Origin: a virus
IMG/VR virus record: IMGVR_UViG_3300017759_000039
Coordinates: 1-30,107 of that record
Direction: 5' to 3' (one strand)
Length of the DNA stretch: 30,107 nucleotides
Positions 1 through 13,300 of the stretch are shown in pieces. Each line of letters opens with the position of its first letter. The first letter of the stretch is position 1. A program made the position numbers and the translations under genes. The notes beneath the pieces were generated by a model. That model was not told where the DNA came from and ran no database searches. It worked only from the letters and a program-made list of their open reading frames with translations.

Positions 1-3000
1 GGGTCATTCTCTCTTGGATAAGAGTGGTTTGTAGAATCGCCATCCAGTGTGCAAGTAAATGTTACAAATCCATCTTGTACCTTAATTCTGCTACCATTCT
101 TAAGACCATGCTTCGCAGAAACAATGGTCATAATACCTGTTGCTGGATTATAACCAGCTGCAGTTGGTGTTAGTTGTGAAGGAGCAACAAACTTATGACT
201 GTAGTTACCACCAGTTACAACTTGTGCTCTGGTAATACCATTAGGTGTTGCAGATTCAAATTGATGTAATGTTGTGTTTGTAGATGGGACATTATCAAGT
301 ACTTGGACATCAAATGTGTCATCTGTGCAATTGGAGATTGTTATCCACTTACCACTTACAGGGTCACTACTTCTTGGATAAGAATGAGGACTACCTAAAC
401 TATCTTGTAAACATCTAAATGTTAAAGAGTTATTGTTGATCTTGATGCTCTCCCCATCATGGAATCCATGATTAGGAATTGTCAAGGTCATCATACCTGT
501 AGCTGGTAGATAGTTAGCATCAGTTACAGTATAAGTCTCAGTACCAGGAATGTAGGTATGAGCATACTGACCACCAGCAACTAATGCACCACTTACAGCA
601 CTTTGGAATACATGAGTTGTTGGGTTAGTAATTTGACCATTACCAACATCAAGTGTAACAGTACCAGTCTGATGATGAAGACTATTAGAAGCGAATGATA
701 CGAAGGTATGATCGTATACATCATTAATTGCAGATTTACCTACATGGACAGTTAATGAATTATTAGATACGTCACTAATAGGTAACCACTGTTTATATGT
801 TGGATCAGATCTTCTAGGATAAGCATGGTTAGTAGCGTTATTATCCTTAGTGCAGGTTAATGTAATTGCACCTTCATCAATCATTACAAAATCATTTGCA
901 TGCCATATTGCATTCATGGCAACGTTTGTTATAACATGAGTTGAAGTGTTAGAGATAGGTGCGTCACCATAAAGGTTACCAACTTGTATATCGAATGTAT
1001 TACTACCAATATTAAACGCCTTTCTCCACTTACCAGAAACAGGGTCAGTAGATCTTGGATATAGATGATCAGATGATTGTCCATCTAAATCGCAACGTAC
1101 GGTAAGTGTCTCATCCCTAATAAGGACCATATCCCCATTGTCAACTGGATGACCACTTGAAGTGACTCTTAATACACCTGTAGTAGGATAGAATGTGCAG
1201 TAGTCAGGTGAGATTTGATTCTGACTTGTCCAACCATTGAATATAGTATCGCCAGTAATTGTCATAGTACCAGCAGTAGGATTATAAGTTACTCCAGTTG
1301 GACTACGAGATTCCTTACCTACTTCCCATACAGGAATGTTAGTATCATAGAAATGATCCTTCTTATGAGTTATGCAGTTATTATCACAAGATACGAATGA
1401 ATGTTGAGTAGTATTTGTAGATGGAATAACATCAAGTACTTCAACACTGAATGTGTTAGCAGTAACATCTACAATAGGTACCCACTTTCCACTTATAGGA
1501 TCTGTAGATCTTGGATACTGGTGTCCAGTAGCATCTGCATCTTTCTTACATGTGAAGAGTAGTGAATTATCAGCAATCTTAATATGTGAGAATGGAAGGA
1601 ATCCATGATTGTTAATATAGAAGTTAATACGTCCAATAACAGGATCATAAGAAACGCTAGTTGGTGTATGAGTAGTAACAGCAGCACGAGGATATGAGTG
1701 GTTGCTTGAGTTACCATCAGCAGCACACTTGAATGTTAAACCGTTATCCTTAATTCTTACACTATCACCAGCATGTCTAACACAACCAGTAACAGATGTT
1801 GAGTAAGTATGGTTATAGATTCCACCAGAGATGAATGATGCTCTCTTAACACTGTTAGGATTAGCACTCTTAAATGTGTGTAGAGTTGTGTTACTCTGAG
1901 GAATTGTTGTTAATACTTGGACATCAAAACTCTGCTCAGTTACGTTAGATACTGTTAACCATTTTCCTGATGATGGATCAGATGCTCTAGGGTAAGTATG
2001 ATCAGTTGCATGATTATCCATTGCACATGTAAATGTCAATGCATTATCATCAATCTTAATCTTATCTCCATTCTCGAATCCATGACCATTAATGGTTAGG
2101 TTCATAACACCTGTTGTTGGGTTATAAACGATAGTGCTTGGAGTGTAACCTGGATGTGGGACAAAGATATGATCTGTAGTATCTGAAGATGCACCTACAT
2201 CAAGAGTAATTGTGCCATCCTTCTTAGTGATTCCACCAGTGCTACCCTGCACGAATGTATGAGTAGTAGTGTTAGTTGAAGGAGCGTAACTTAATACTTG
2301 GACATCGAATGTATAGAGACCTACATTAGATACTGTGATCCATCTATTAGCATATGGGTCACCAGATCTAGGATATGCATGGTTTGTACCATTGTTATCT
2401 TCTAAGCAGGTGAATGTTACTGCATTTTCTTTAAACTTAACTTGATCACCATTGCTCATTCCATGAGCAGAATCACAAGCAACAGTCATAATACCTGTTG
2501 TAGGATTATATGAAGTACCTGTAGTTGCAGTTAAAGGTGATCCATCATGTATGATTGGGCATGGCTTGTTATAGAATGGGTCAGCACCACCATTACCAAC
2601 ATAATTTGATCCAGTTGATCTAGGATAAGCATGTGGTGATTGATGAGCATCTAAGAAGCAAGTAAATGTTATTGCTTCTTTTGCTAACATAATATTCTTT
2701 CCAGAAGATAGATTATGATCACCAATGGTTAGTTTTAAATGACCTGTTAGAGGTGCAAACTCACCAGCAGTTGCTAAGAATGGAATTTGTGGAGTACGTC
2801 CAACATATACATCAAACTCATCTTTAGATACATTTCTAATATCCATCCACTTATCACTCATTGGATCTGTGGCTCTTGGATATGCATGGACTGAAGAATT
2901 TTGGTCCATATCACAGGTGAAACTTACTCCACCGTCAGCAACCTTAACGTAATCTCCAGCAGAGAATCCGTGGTTAGTAACCTTCAATCTCATTAATCCA

Positions 3001-4330
3001 GTTTGACCATCAAATGTCGCACCAGCTATACTATGCTCTGAAGATTGACGAAGAGTTGTTTTTCTATCTGTTGTTAATACTAACTTACCATCAGCAGGAG
3101 TAAATGTTGCATTACTTACATTATATTGTTGCTCAGGTGTCTTACCTACGTTAACAACAATTGTTGTATTAGTTACTCCAACAATAGGTGTTGGCTCATT
3201 GTGTATTGGGTCAACGTGACGAGGATATGAATGGATAGATTTGTTATCATCCATGTCACAAGTAAATGATAATGACTGAGATGCAATCTTAATATTAGTA
3301 CCTGTAGTCAGACCATGACCAGATCCAACTGTCAATTCTAATTGACCAGTAGTAGAGTTAAATGATGCAGCAGTTGGATTCCAACCTACAGTTGGAGATA
3401 CTCCAACGTTAACAGTAAACGTACCACCTGGAATATCAGACTCTACAACATCTAACCATTTTTCAGATGCAGGATCAGAAGATCTAGGATATACATGCTC
3501 ACTATAATAGTTGTCCATGGAGCATGTAAATGTCATGGAGTTATCGAAGATCTGAATCTGCTCACCCTTAGTAAGATTATGACCACCAACAGTTAATTTT
3601 AGAAGTCCTTTATCAGCAGTATATTCAGCATGAGATGCAACATGATGTGTAGCACCAACGAAACGATGCTGACCAATTTCCAATTCTAATTCACCATCTG
3701 TCTGGTTGTAATCTGCACCAGATACATCGTACTCGATCTTAGGTGTTTGACCAACGTTAACAGTGAAACTATTTGTAGTTACTTGCTCTACCAACATCCA
3801 AGCATCACCAGCAGGATCCTTCGCTCTAGGATAACCGTGCTTAGTATTATGATTATCTTGTGCACAAGTAAAGATTAGAGATCCATTCTTAATTTGTACT
3901 TGATCACCAGTTTGGAATCCATGTGCAGTAGACTGACATACTAATAATCCAGTATCAGGATCGTAAGTAGCATCAGATATAGTATGCAATGTAGAATCGC
4001 TCATACCATGATTAGGTAGAGTAATTGACATGCTACCATTCTCAGGATTGTATGATGCAGAGTCTATAGTATGTGCAGTAGCACCAACTGCCATAACTTC
4101 TACAGCAGCATTACCAGCTGGGTCACCAGATCTAGGATAAGAATGAGTTGAAGCATTGTTATCTTGATCACATGTGAAGTTTATAGAGTTAGTTGCAAGT
4201 GATAAGAAAGTACCAACAGTATGGTTATGTGACCCTACGGTCATTACCATATCACCATTACTACTATCATAAGCAGCATGTGTTATGTCGTATTCAATCT
4301 TAGGAGCAGGACCAACATTAATTGTGAAAG
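1..4330 (-). repeat. At least 14 tandem YPR repeats, C-terminal part of the giant protein
   Basis: Fourteen in-frame copies of the core [LV]-x-F-[TK]-C-x2-D-(x)n-H-x-YPR, often followed by a DP-x-SGKW tail. The YPR codons lie at 12, 372, 813, 1053, 1509, 1686, 1986, 2367, 2619, 2874, 3219, 3483, 3825 and 4131 (lower coordinate of each 9-bp site). Copies are 59 to 152 codons apart. A typical unit reads HGF-x2-G-x3-KI-x-D-x-SLTFTC, then the YPR core, then a short TFDVQV-like beta stretch. Several units carry an extra insert with an NTT-x-H-x-F motif and GG-x-Y-x-H. The nearly invariant Cys, Asp and His could bind metal or form a structural core; this is inference. The array continues beyond the edge. 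Confidence 0.9.
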
Positions 4331-7300
4331 TATTAATTGAAGCACTCTCACCGTTAACTAAAGATCCACCACCAATCGCATATCCAGCGAAATTAGAAGA
4401 AGCAAATATTCCACCACCACCTGTTAAACCAGTATAGTTAGCACCAGGAGTTGATGCTTCGCCAATAGGTGTGCCGTCAATCCAAAGTTTTACTCTACCA
4501 CTACCAGTAGTAATATTACCACCAATACGAATCTCCCATACTAGCTCGTGATCACCATCATCAAAGTATGCAGATAGACCACTGATTTGTAGGTCAAGCA
4601 TTGCAAGACCATTATCATTATGGTTTGATCCACCACTGTAAGAGTTATTACCATCACCAGCTCTTAATCTTAAATATGTTCCACTATCTCTAATACCTAA
4701 CCAAGAACCAGATGTTGAATCACCTGCTTCAAATAAACAGCAATCTATTGGTGAAGAAGGTAGTTTTGTAACACAACGGAATACTGCATCTTCAGAAGTT
4801 ACAATTCCAGTGCCACTATCAGTTGTAGAAATCTTATCTTCACCAGCAATGAATGATCTAGTTACAAGACTATTAGGTTGTCCAGTAATAATACCAGTAT
4901 CAGCAACAGAATTGAATAGTGAATTGTTAGGTCTTGGGACAGCATCATAGAATCTTTGATCAATATTATGTCCAGCGTTATTTGTAATAACCTGGCCTTT
5001 CATTGCACGAAGAGCAAATTCTTTTGCCTTATTCATGATCCAGATAGTCTCAGCAGACTGAGCAGCAACATGATCTAACGCACCATTATAAGTGGTATAG
5101 AATTCAGCAGAATACTGCATCCAGTTGTTACCACCATACTTAAGGTTAAACGCTAATGATCTTAAGATATCAGTAACGTCATGCACACAGTTAGCAGGGC
5201 CACCTGGGATGAGTAAGTTGGGGAATTGGACTAATCCAGCAGCAACTGCTTGCTCTGCGATATATCTAATATTACCATCAATAGCATCACCACATTTCTG
5301 ATACATTTCCTCACGTGGGTTTTGCTCATATGATTGTACTGGTGTTGTCTGTAGATCAGTACCTTCAATATAATCTCTACCAAATGCATTACGCATTGTC
5401 ATTGTCATGATATCTCTCAATATCTTGACTACTGTGATAGATGCTTCCCACTCACCCTCAATATGCTTAAGAGAGTTATTTTCTGTCTCAACATATAATG
5501 CAGCAGCATCATATGTCTTCTCGTTACAATCAAAGCGAAGGTCATGTACCGCTGCCTCAATCATATCAAGTACGTCATCTTCACAATTGACTGCTCCACC
5601 TGGAATCTGTAGATTCTCAAACTTGGAGAGGTCATTCATTATTGCTACGCATTCCTTAGAAATAATCTTTCTATTATCCCAGATTACATCAGCAGCATCA
5701 AGATATCTGTCATTAGAGTTTCTACCAGTTGGACCTTGAGGATATGCCTCAGTGTCAATTACTATAGTCTCATCTCTATACGAAGATCTTGAAGTATATA
5801 AAGGAGTATGATACTCTTCTTGGACATATGAAGGTGCACTAGCTCCTAACTCAGATGAAGCTTCACCTGGAGATAGTAACAAGTTATTAATTGCCTTGAG
5901 GCAAAGCATCTTACAATGCTCAAATGCATCAAGCATTGGATTTAATTCATTCTCAACGTGAATGATATTCTCCTGAGTATCAAGATACTTATCAATAACT
6001 GCTTCAGTCTGATATGTACCACCTGTAGCAAGGTCAGCAATTATAGCAGGAAGTATGAAGTCTTTAATATCTCTTTCACAATATGGTTGTCCATATCCAG
6101 GCATCTCAAGGAAGTCAAATGTGATACCATCGATATCCTTCTCATACTTATTCTGAATAAATCCAGCAACTTCTTCTGCGATATAATCTCTATTCTTCCA
6201 AAGTTGATAACCACCTTCTCTGAATCTCTGATCCATAGGAGCAACAACCTTAAGTAAGTTAGATCCTAATTCTGTGATCTCATCAGTAGTATTACTTGAA
6301 GCAGGAGATGAGAAGTTATTAGGTATTCTCAATCTAGTGCTATACTCACCACTTAGATCAGTACTTGTTGTTGTAACTACTTCATTAACAATCTTGAATA
6401 CTTCATTCCAAGTATAAAGAGACTGTAGAATCTCAGCAGCGATGTGGTCTAATTTACCACTAGCAGTTAGATAAGTCCTTGCAGTATAGATTGTATGGAA
6501 ATCTCCACCTTCTCTAAGGTCTTTAATTAGAGCACCAAGGATGTAATCTTTAGTATCTCTTACACAAAGGTTAGTACCACCATATATGTTATTACCAGGA
6601 TCATCACCACGAATAGTGAAGTCTGGGAATGCAACCTTCATTCTACCGACTGCTTCTTCTGCAATCCAAGCACCGTTAAGGTCAATTATATCAGCACATC
6701 TCTTCTGCTCTGCCCTACCAGTATCAACGTCTTCTACAATGATATCTCTATCTGCATAATCAATAGACTTAGCAGTTGCAGATGAAGAATTCTGACCACA
6801 GAATGTAGCATAACAATCAGTAGTAGAGGAAACAAATGGTGCTTCACCATCTAGACCAGCAACAATAGTGTCAAGAGTATAATCAATTGTATTAGGTGAA
6901 GTGAAGTTTGCTTGACGATCACCTACTCCTTTCTTAACAACAAAGTTATCAATATGACCATTCCAACCATTTGCTAGGTTAAAGTCTGATCCAACTTTTA
7001 GTCCACCATATAGGTAATCGTTAGTATCAACGTAGTTAGATCCAACTTGTGATCCATTTACGAATGCCTGTGTAACACCACTTGATCTACAGACTGAAAT
7101 ATGATACCAAGTACCAGTAGTCGCAAATACATCTGTACTAAGGATGGTATTGGTCGTGCCGTTATATACCTTTAATTTCTGTCCATCCATCAAGATATTC
7201 AAACCTTGAGCAGCAGATAGTCTTCTAAAGTCTACAAGTACTTGTGTGCCTACATTAGCACCAGGACGGATCCATCCTTCAATTGTGAAGTCTCCAGTGC

Positions 7301-10300
7301 CAAATTCAAAATCTTTACTCTCATTAAAGACTATTTGACCGTTACTTGGAATTAAGATCGATTTATTTCCCTGTAACTCAGCTTTCTTGATTATTACACT
7401 TTGAGAGCAATTTGTGTTTGTAAGAGTGGAATTAGTTAGATATTCGCCATTTTGGAATGTACCAGTAATTGGTCCAGCAAATAACCACTTAAGACCAGAA
7501 TTAACTCCAATTGCACTGAATACAGCACCAGAGGTAATACCCTTAATTTGATCGTTAGTAATGAATAATCCAGTTGACTTATCCTTGAATGCAAGTTTTG
7601 TAGTCCTTACAGTTTCATTAGCAACAAATGTGCCGTCAGAAACAAGTGCAAGGTTATTAATGTTGGTTAAGTTACCAGAAGTCATTGCAGTTGTTGCAAG
7701 ACCAGCTAAAGTGTCAACATAAGATTTAACGTTAGCACAGTTGTTAAGACCCTGATTATTACCAGATGCATAGTTTGCATCGTAAGTTTGAGCAGGAGCA
7801 ACACCACCAGAGTAAGTTGTAGGATCATTAAGGTTATAACCAGCAGTATTGAGTTCCTTCCAATACATCAAGTTATTAATCGCCTGATACATTAATGTCT
7901 TCGCAGAGTTGAATGCAAAGACTGCTTCTGTCTCTTCTCCAACAATACCGTTAGTTAGAGGTACACCAGCAGCATCGAAGAATTTTTTGGTAAATTCAAC
8001 GATATTATAGTTACCACCTTGACCAACGTCTTCAGCAATAGCATCAATCATGTATCCAAGGTCACGACGGCACTTCTCTTGATGAGGTGAATATGATCCT
8101 TCTGATTCATCAGGAAGCTCAGTTAGAGAAGAAATATTCAATGCTTCGTCTATAAACTCCCAAAGTGTTGAAAGTGTAGACTGTACGTCTGAGCAGTTCT
8201 CAGAATCGGTATTGGAGGCATTGGATCCAGCAGTACCGTAAGGATCATTAGGTGAAGGGTCAGCAGTGATTGTAAGGTCTTGATAAGCAACCCAAGAGTC
8301 TCCAGAGTTAACAGCGTTTATTGTACCTGAATAACCGTTAGTAATAGCAACTAAACAACGATCTTTAGCCTTTTCATATGCAAATCGTGTTTCAGCAGCT
8401 TGTGCATTAACATAAGTTAGATTACCGTTAGTATCGAAGAATTGTTGAATAAACTTACGAGAATAGCGGTTTCCACCTGAATATGCGTCAATAGAGATAG
8501 CATCAACAAATAATCCAATATCTCTCTTACATTTGTCATCTGAAGGAATAGAAGACCCAGGATACTGAGTTTTCATGTCATCGAAAGCCATTCCGATGAT
8601 AAGTGCTCTATTCTTCTGAATAAACCTGTAAGCGTCCTTATAACGACTCCAAGAGTTAGTAATAATGTCAGATGGGAAATAGTAGTCTTCAAACTCAACA
8701 GCAATGCTTGCTTCAGCGAAATCGATGATTTCTTGCTTATTATTAGCAATATTGCGTTTTCCATCTAAGAATCTGTTTGCAGCGATTCCATGGAAGGCAG
8801 AAACTGGATTTCCGTAAATAACCTTCTTATTTCTGATAACTTCGCCTTCTGTAAGCACACCACCAGTAAGTTGAGAATATGTAATCTCAGTAGTCCTAAC
8901 TTCTTCAAAATCGAGGAAATCAGCATTAATTCTTTCAGCAGAGTTATTAAGCTCAGTAGGAGTAATGGAAGATTGTGAAATGTCGTCTAGAATGACATTA
9001 GGGTTAGTTAGAGAAACTAAACGCTCAAATAGTAATCCAAAGAAGGTAGATCCTTTGTTAATGATTAATTCATCAACAGGGTCACCAGTTACAGGATCTG
9101 TATAAGGTGCGATGTATGTAATCTGGCCTGCAATCTTAGATGAGGCAGAATAGATGTACTCATTAAGTCTAAGGTCAAATATTCCAGTTTCAAATCTAGG
9201 AGTACCTGAAGTCTTACTTACAACAAGACGGTCAGTAATAACACCTTCAGTAGTGATATTAGTCTCTTCAATATAAGCAGTGTCACCTTCTAGGTTAGTA
9301 ACTGCTTCACCGAATTCAAATATAGTCTCTGAGTTAACTAGGGTAACAGATTCTACTAATGCAGCGAAGATTTCTCCTCTTACAATTTGCTCATTAAGAT
9401 CAAACGTACCACCAACTTGATTAATGACATCTAGATGATTAGTACCTGAATCAATAACTGTAGCAACAACATCTGTAGTTTCACCTTGGATCTGTTGTCC
9501 TATTGATGGGAAAATACCATAGTTTGCAGTACCACCAGATTGGTAAAGTGCAATTCTGTAGATAGGTGTAGGAGTAACTCCTAAGATTCTATAGTTAACT
9601 TTAGAAGGTGGTTTAGGTGGCTCAGCAAATACTATGTTACCACCAACGATTGTGAATGATTCACCAGGAGACTGGATAACACCGTTAAGTGTAATCATCA
9701 ACTGGTCTTGCTTAACGATGACTTGCTCATTCTCAACAGTAACTGGGAATTGCTTATCAATACCATTAAACTGATCTGAGATATCATCTAGTTTCTTAAC
9801 AATAGAAGTTAAGATTTCCTCAGAAGAAGTCAAACGCTTCTTACGGAAGAGAACCTCAGTATTGTTATAATCGGTGTATATTGGTTGTGCAGCACCGAAT
9901 GATGTAATCTGGTTTACATTACTATAGTTTTGTATATTAACTTTCTTCGTAAATTCTGTACCAATCTTACGACCAGATACGTCCTTACCACCAGTCAGTT
10001 GTAACTGACCAAACATGTTGAAACCAGCAGGGTGGTTATTTTCTAATACTTGTGCTTTCCATTCTGTGATAGGAATCTCAGACTTAACAACATATGAGAA
10101 GTTCTGATAGAAGAAACTATCCTGTATCTTCTGTACAATCTCAGAAGGCTTACCAACGTCATCAATAAATCGGCCTGGTGTCTTCGTTAGGGAGCCGATA
10201 TTCAGCACACCACGAGCAATAGAGAAGTTATCGATAATACCAGATGCCTTAGATATCTCACCCTGTACTCTCTCACCTTCTGCCCAGTCACCAGTGTAAT

Positions 10301-13300
10301 CAACGATCTTAAGAATCTTAGGACCAAGTTGCCAACCAGTGTTAGTAGATACCTTACCGATAGCAGTTTGTGTTTCTATTGAAGATCCTTGATATACTGT
10401 CTCTCCTTCTAAGAAACGAGATGTTTCAACAACAGCAGTTGCTCTACCACCAAATACCTCAGTTAAAAGTGTCTGTCTACCAGATCCCTGAGTTAAGAAG
10501 GTAACGTACGATCCACCTTGTGCAGATGCTTTTGTAAGACCGAATCTTAATTGATCAGGCTCAAGACCAGATGCTTCACCAGCAATTGCATAATATGTCT
10601 GTCCAGCAACCAAACTGGTTAAACCTGCGGTACTTGGTTTTGGTAACTCACCAACTGTTGATCCAATATCATCAGATCTAAATTGGACTTCTGCACCAGT
10701 GGTTATACCGTGTGGGAAGTTAAACTGTAGGTAGTTAAGGTCTAAGTTAACAACGTAGTTAAATTCTGATTTAAGAGTAACAGTTGGTTCGGATGAGTAA
10801 CCTGAACCTGGATTCTTAATAGTAATCTCAGAAAGTCTGTTATTCTTGATAATTGCTAATGCCTCAGCACCAGATCCACCACCACCTTCAATTACAACAG
10901 CAGGAGTAGAAGTATATCCAGAACCTGGGTCAGTTATCTTGATCTGACTTAGTATTGAGGTATTAAAGAGTTGTAGGTTAACAGGGAATGTAATCTCTGG
11001 TTTTAAGGTATAGTCATGTGAATAACCGAAACCAAATTCATTATTCTTCAGTCTCTTAATCTTACCAATGTTAGTACCTGTTAAGAATACAGATGCACCA
11101 GATCCTTCTGAAGGAATAACAACAGTTACAGATCCACCAGATCCAGCAAGAGTTGCTCCTAATATTCCAGTTATAGCGTCTATGTCAATAGATGCAGTTG
11201 TATAACCTTTACCTGGGTCAACTACAGAAACACCTGTAATAGTACCTGATCCAATAGTGTCATCAACTTCTACAGTAATAGTTGCCTTACCACCTTCACC
11301 ATCTCCTAAGATAGGGATATCATAGTAGACACCTGGAGCATATTCAGTACCTCCATCATTAACTACAACCTTCTCAATCTGTCTGAAGGATGCAATATCA
11401 TTAATGATAGGTAGTTTCTGATAGAATCCACCTGGAGAAACCAGTTGAATAGTATTGATAGGTCCAACTGCTCTTAGAGAGGTAGTTGAATAGTATGAAT
11501 ATGGTTGATCAAATTCGTCATTTCCAACCTCTGCATTCATCCTTTCAGGCTCTCTATCAAGTTGGAATTTGAAAGAGGTATCTGTTGGTACTTCTGATAT
11601 TCTGAATGTACCATCAAATGGTGTTTTGATTACATCGATAAAGCTATTATCGCCTACTGGTGAGTCCGCCCCAGTACGTGATGGGTCGAAGTAATAGGAA
11701 ATATTCGTCACATCTCCTAATACTGAGAACTTAACGAATGGAGCTGGGGATGTTGGAATACCTGGAGTACCAGATCTCTCGATGTTATTAAAGGAGTATT
11801 CCAGTTTATACTGGTTGTCCTGAGAGAATGATAGGTAATATCCAAAGTTAGAAACATCAGATAGATCAAATACGTACTGATGATTTCTAGTGAAATCTAA
11901 AGTTGGGTGTTTTGCATAGATGTTAACACCAGCAATAGCATTATTATTAAATGCAGGGTCAGAGTCGGCCACTGCCCTGATACCAAACGTAAATTCCCTA
12001 GACCCTATAATCTGATCAATAAAGAATGATCCATTAAACTGAGCAGTACTAAATCCCTCAGTGAAGATAATGTTACCAGCACCGAAGTTATGAGCACTAT
12101 TTGATGTGCAATAAACGTAGTTAGTTCTGACAGTAGATGATCTAATTATATCCTTCTCTAAACGTGCAGTAACACGAATCTTTTTAACTGATTCAAATCC
12201 GACAATTTCAGTGCTCTTCTCATCTTCAGCAAGAACTATATTACCAGAGTTGATAGAAACAACGTCTCCAGGAATATATACAGACCCTGGTTGAACTTCC
12301 ATGATTTGAACCATGTAGTTGTTACCTTGGTCATAATCCATCAATCTAGTGTATACACTGATTGCTTCCTCAGTAGAAACATGAGTCCAAGTTACACCAC
12401 CATCAGTATCATCACCAGTACTATGAATAGGTGCTGTATTTCCACTAACACCGCCTCCACCAACTGCAACTTGATAGATGTTTAACCCATACCAAACTCT
12501 CTGTCCAACGACGTAGAGACGATCTGGTAACCACTCAGGCATATCTAATCCAGTCCACTGAGGTCTAGGATATGGATGCTGAGTTAGATCAATAGTAAAC
12601 TTACCTGCTGCATCAAGGAATGCCCAGTTTATTACACCATCACTCGCTACACCAGCTGTGTGCACTGGTGCAATTGTACCTGAAGTACCAGCACCTTGTG
12701 CTTGATAAATTCTCTTACCATTATAAACGGTATCTCCTAGAGCATATACAGTACCTGCTGCCCATGGATTCTCTTCTTCAATAGTATCGAAGTATGTTCC
12801 TTCAATTTGGTTTACATCTCCAGCAACAGTCCTATAACGATCTGTATTATTGAATGTACCATATATCTTACCAACTTCATACTTATTACCGTATCCAGGG
12901 GCAAGTAATGTGCCTTCTGGGACGTTTACAATAGTACCATATGCTTGAGTAACACCAGCATCATTAAACTGTTGTAAGATAGTGCCCTTAGTCAACTTAA
13001 GATCTTGACTGAAGGTAAACTCCAATACGTTGTCTATCTTCTGATAGAGAGCATCACGCATATAGAACTTACTAATAACATCAGCAGAGATGGTAAGTTT
13101 CTTACCTAATGGTGATGGAATAGTAGAAGTCTTAGTAGCATACTCAGCTTTATTAGTAGTAAATGTATACGTACTTGGGTTTAATGTAGCAATGACCTGG
13201 GACATATCCAGAATCTGCAAACCACCAGCACCAGGAGTCCATGCAGATAGTGCAGAGAGACCTAAATCAGCCCATGTAGTTGTAGTTTCAATATCTGTAA

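Noticed and set aside
1-4330. Regularly recurring GATCTAGGATA-like DNA as a CRISPR array
   Set aside because: The repeats are short, diverged and irregularly spaced, and they coincide with YPR codons of a continuous reading frame.
5407-5739. Plus-strand open frame of 110 codons
   Set aside because: It is antisense to the giant gene, has Ser-rich low-complexity content produced by the other strand's codon pattern, and has no promoter or ribosome binding site. The same holds for the 112-codon plus-strand frame at 19312-19650 and the shorter ones.
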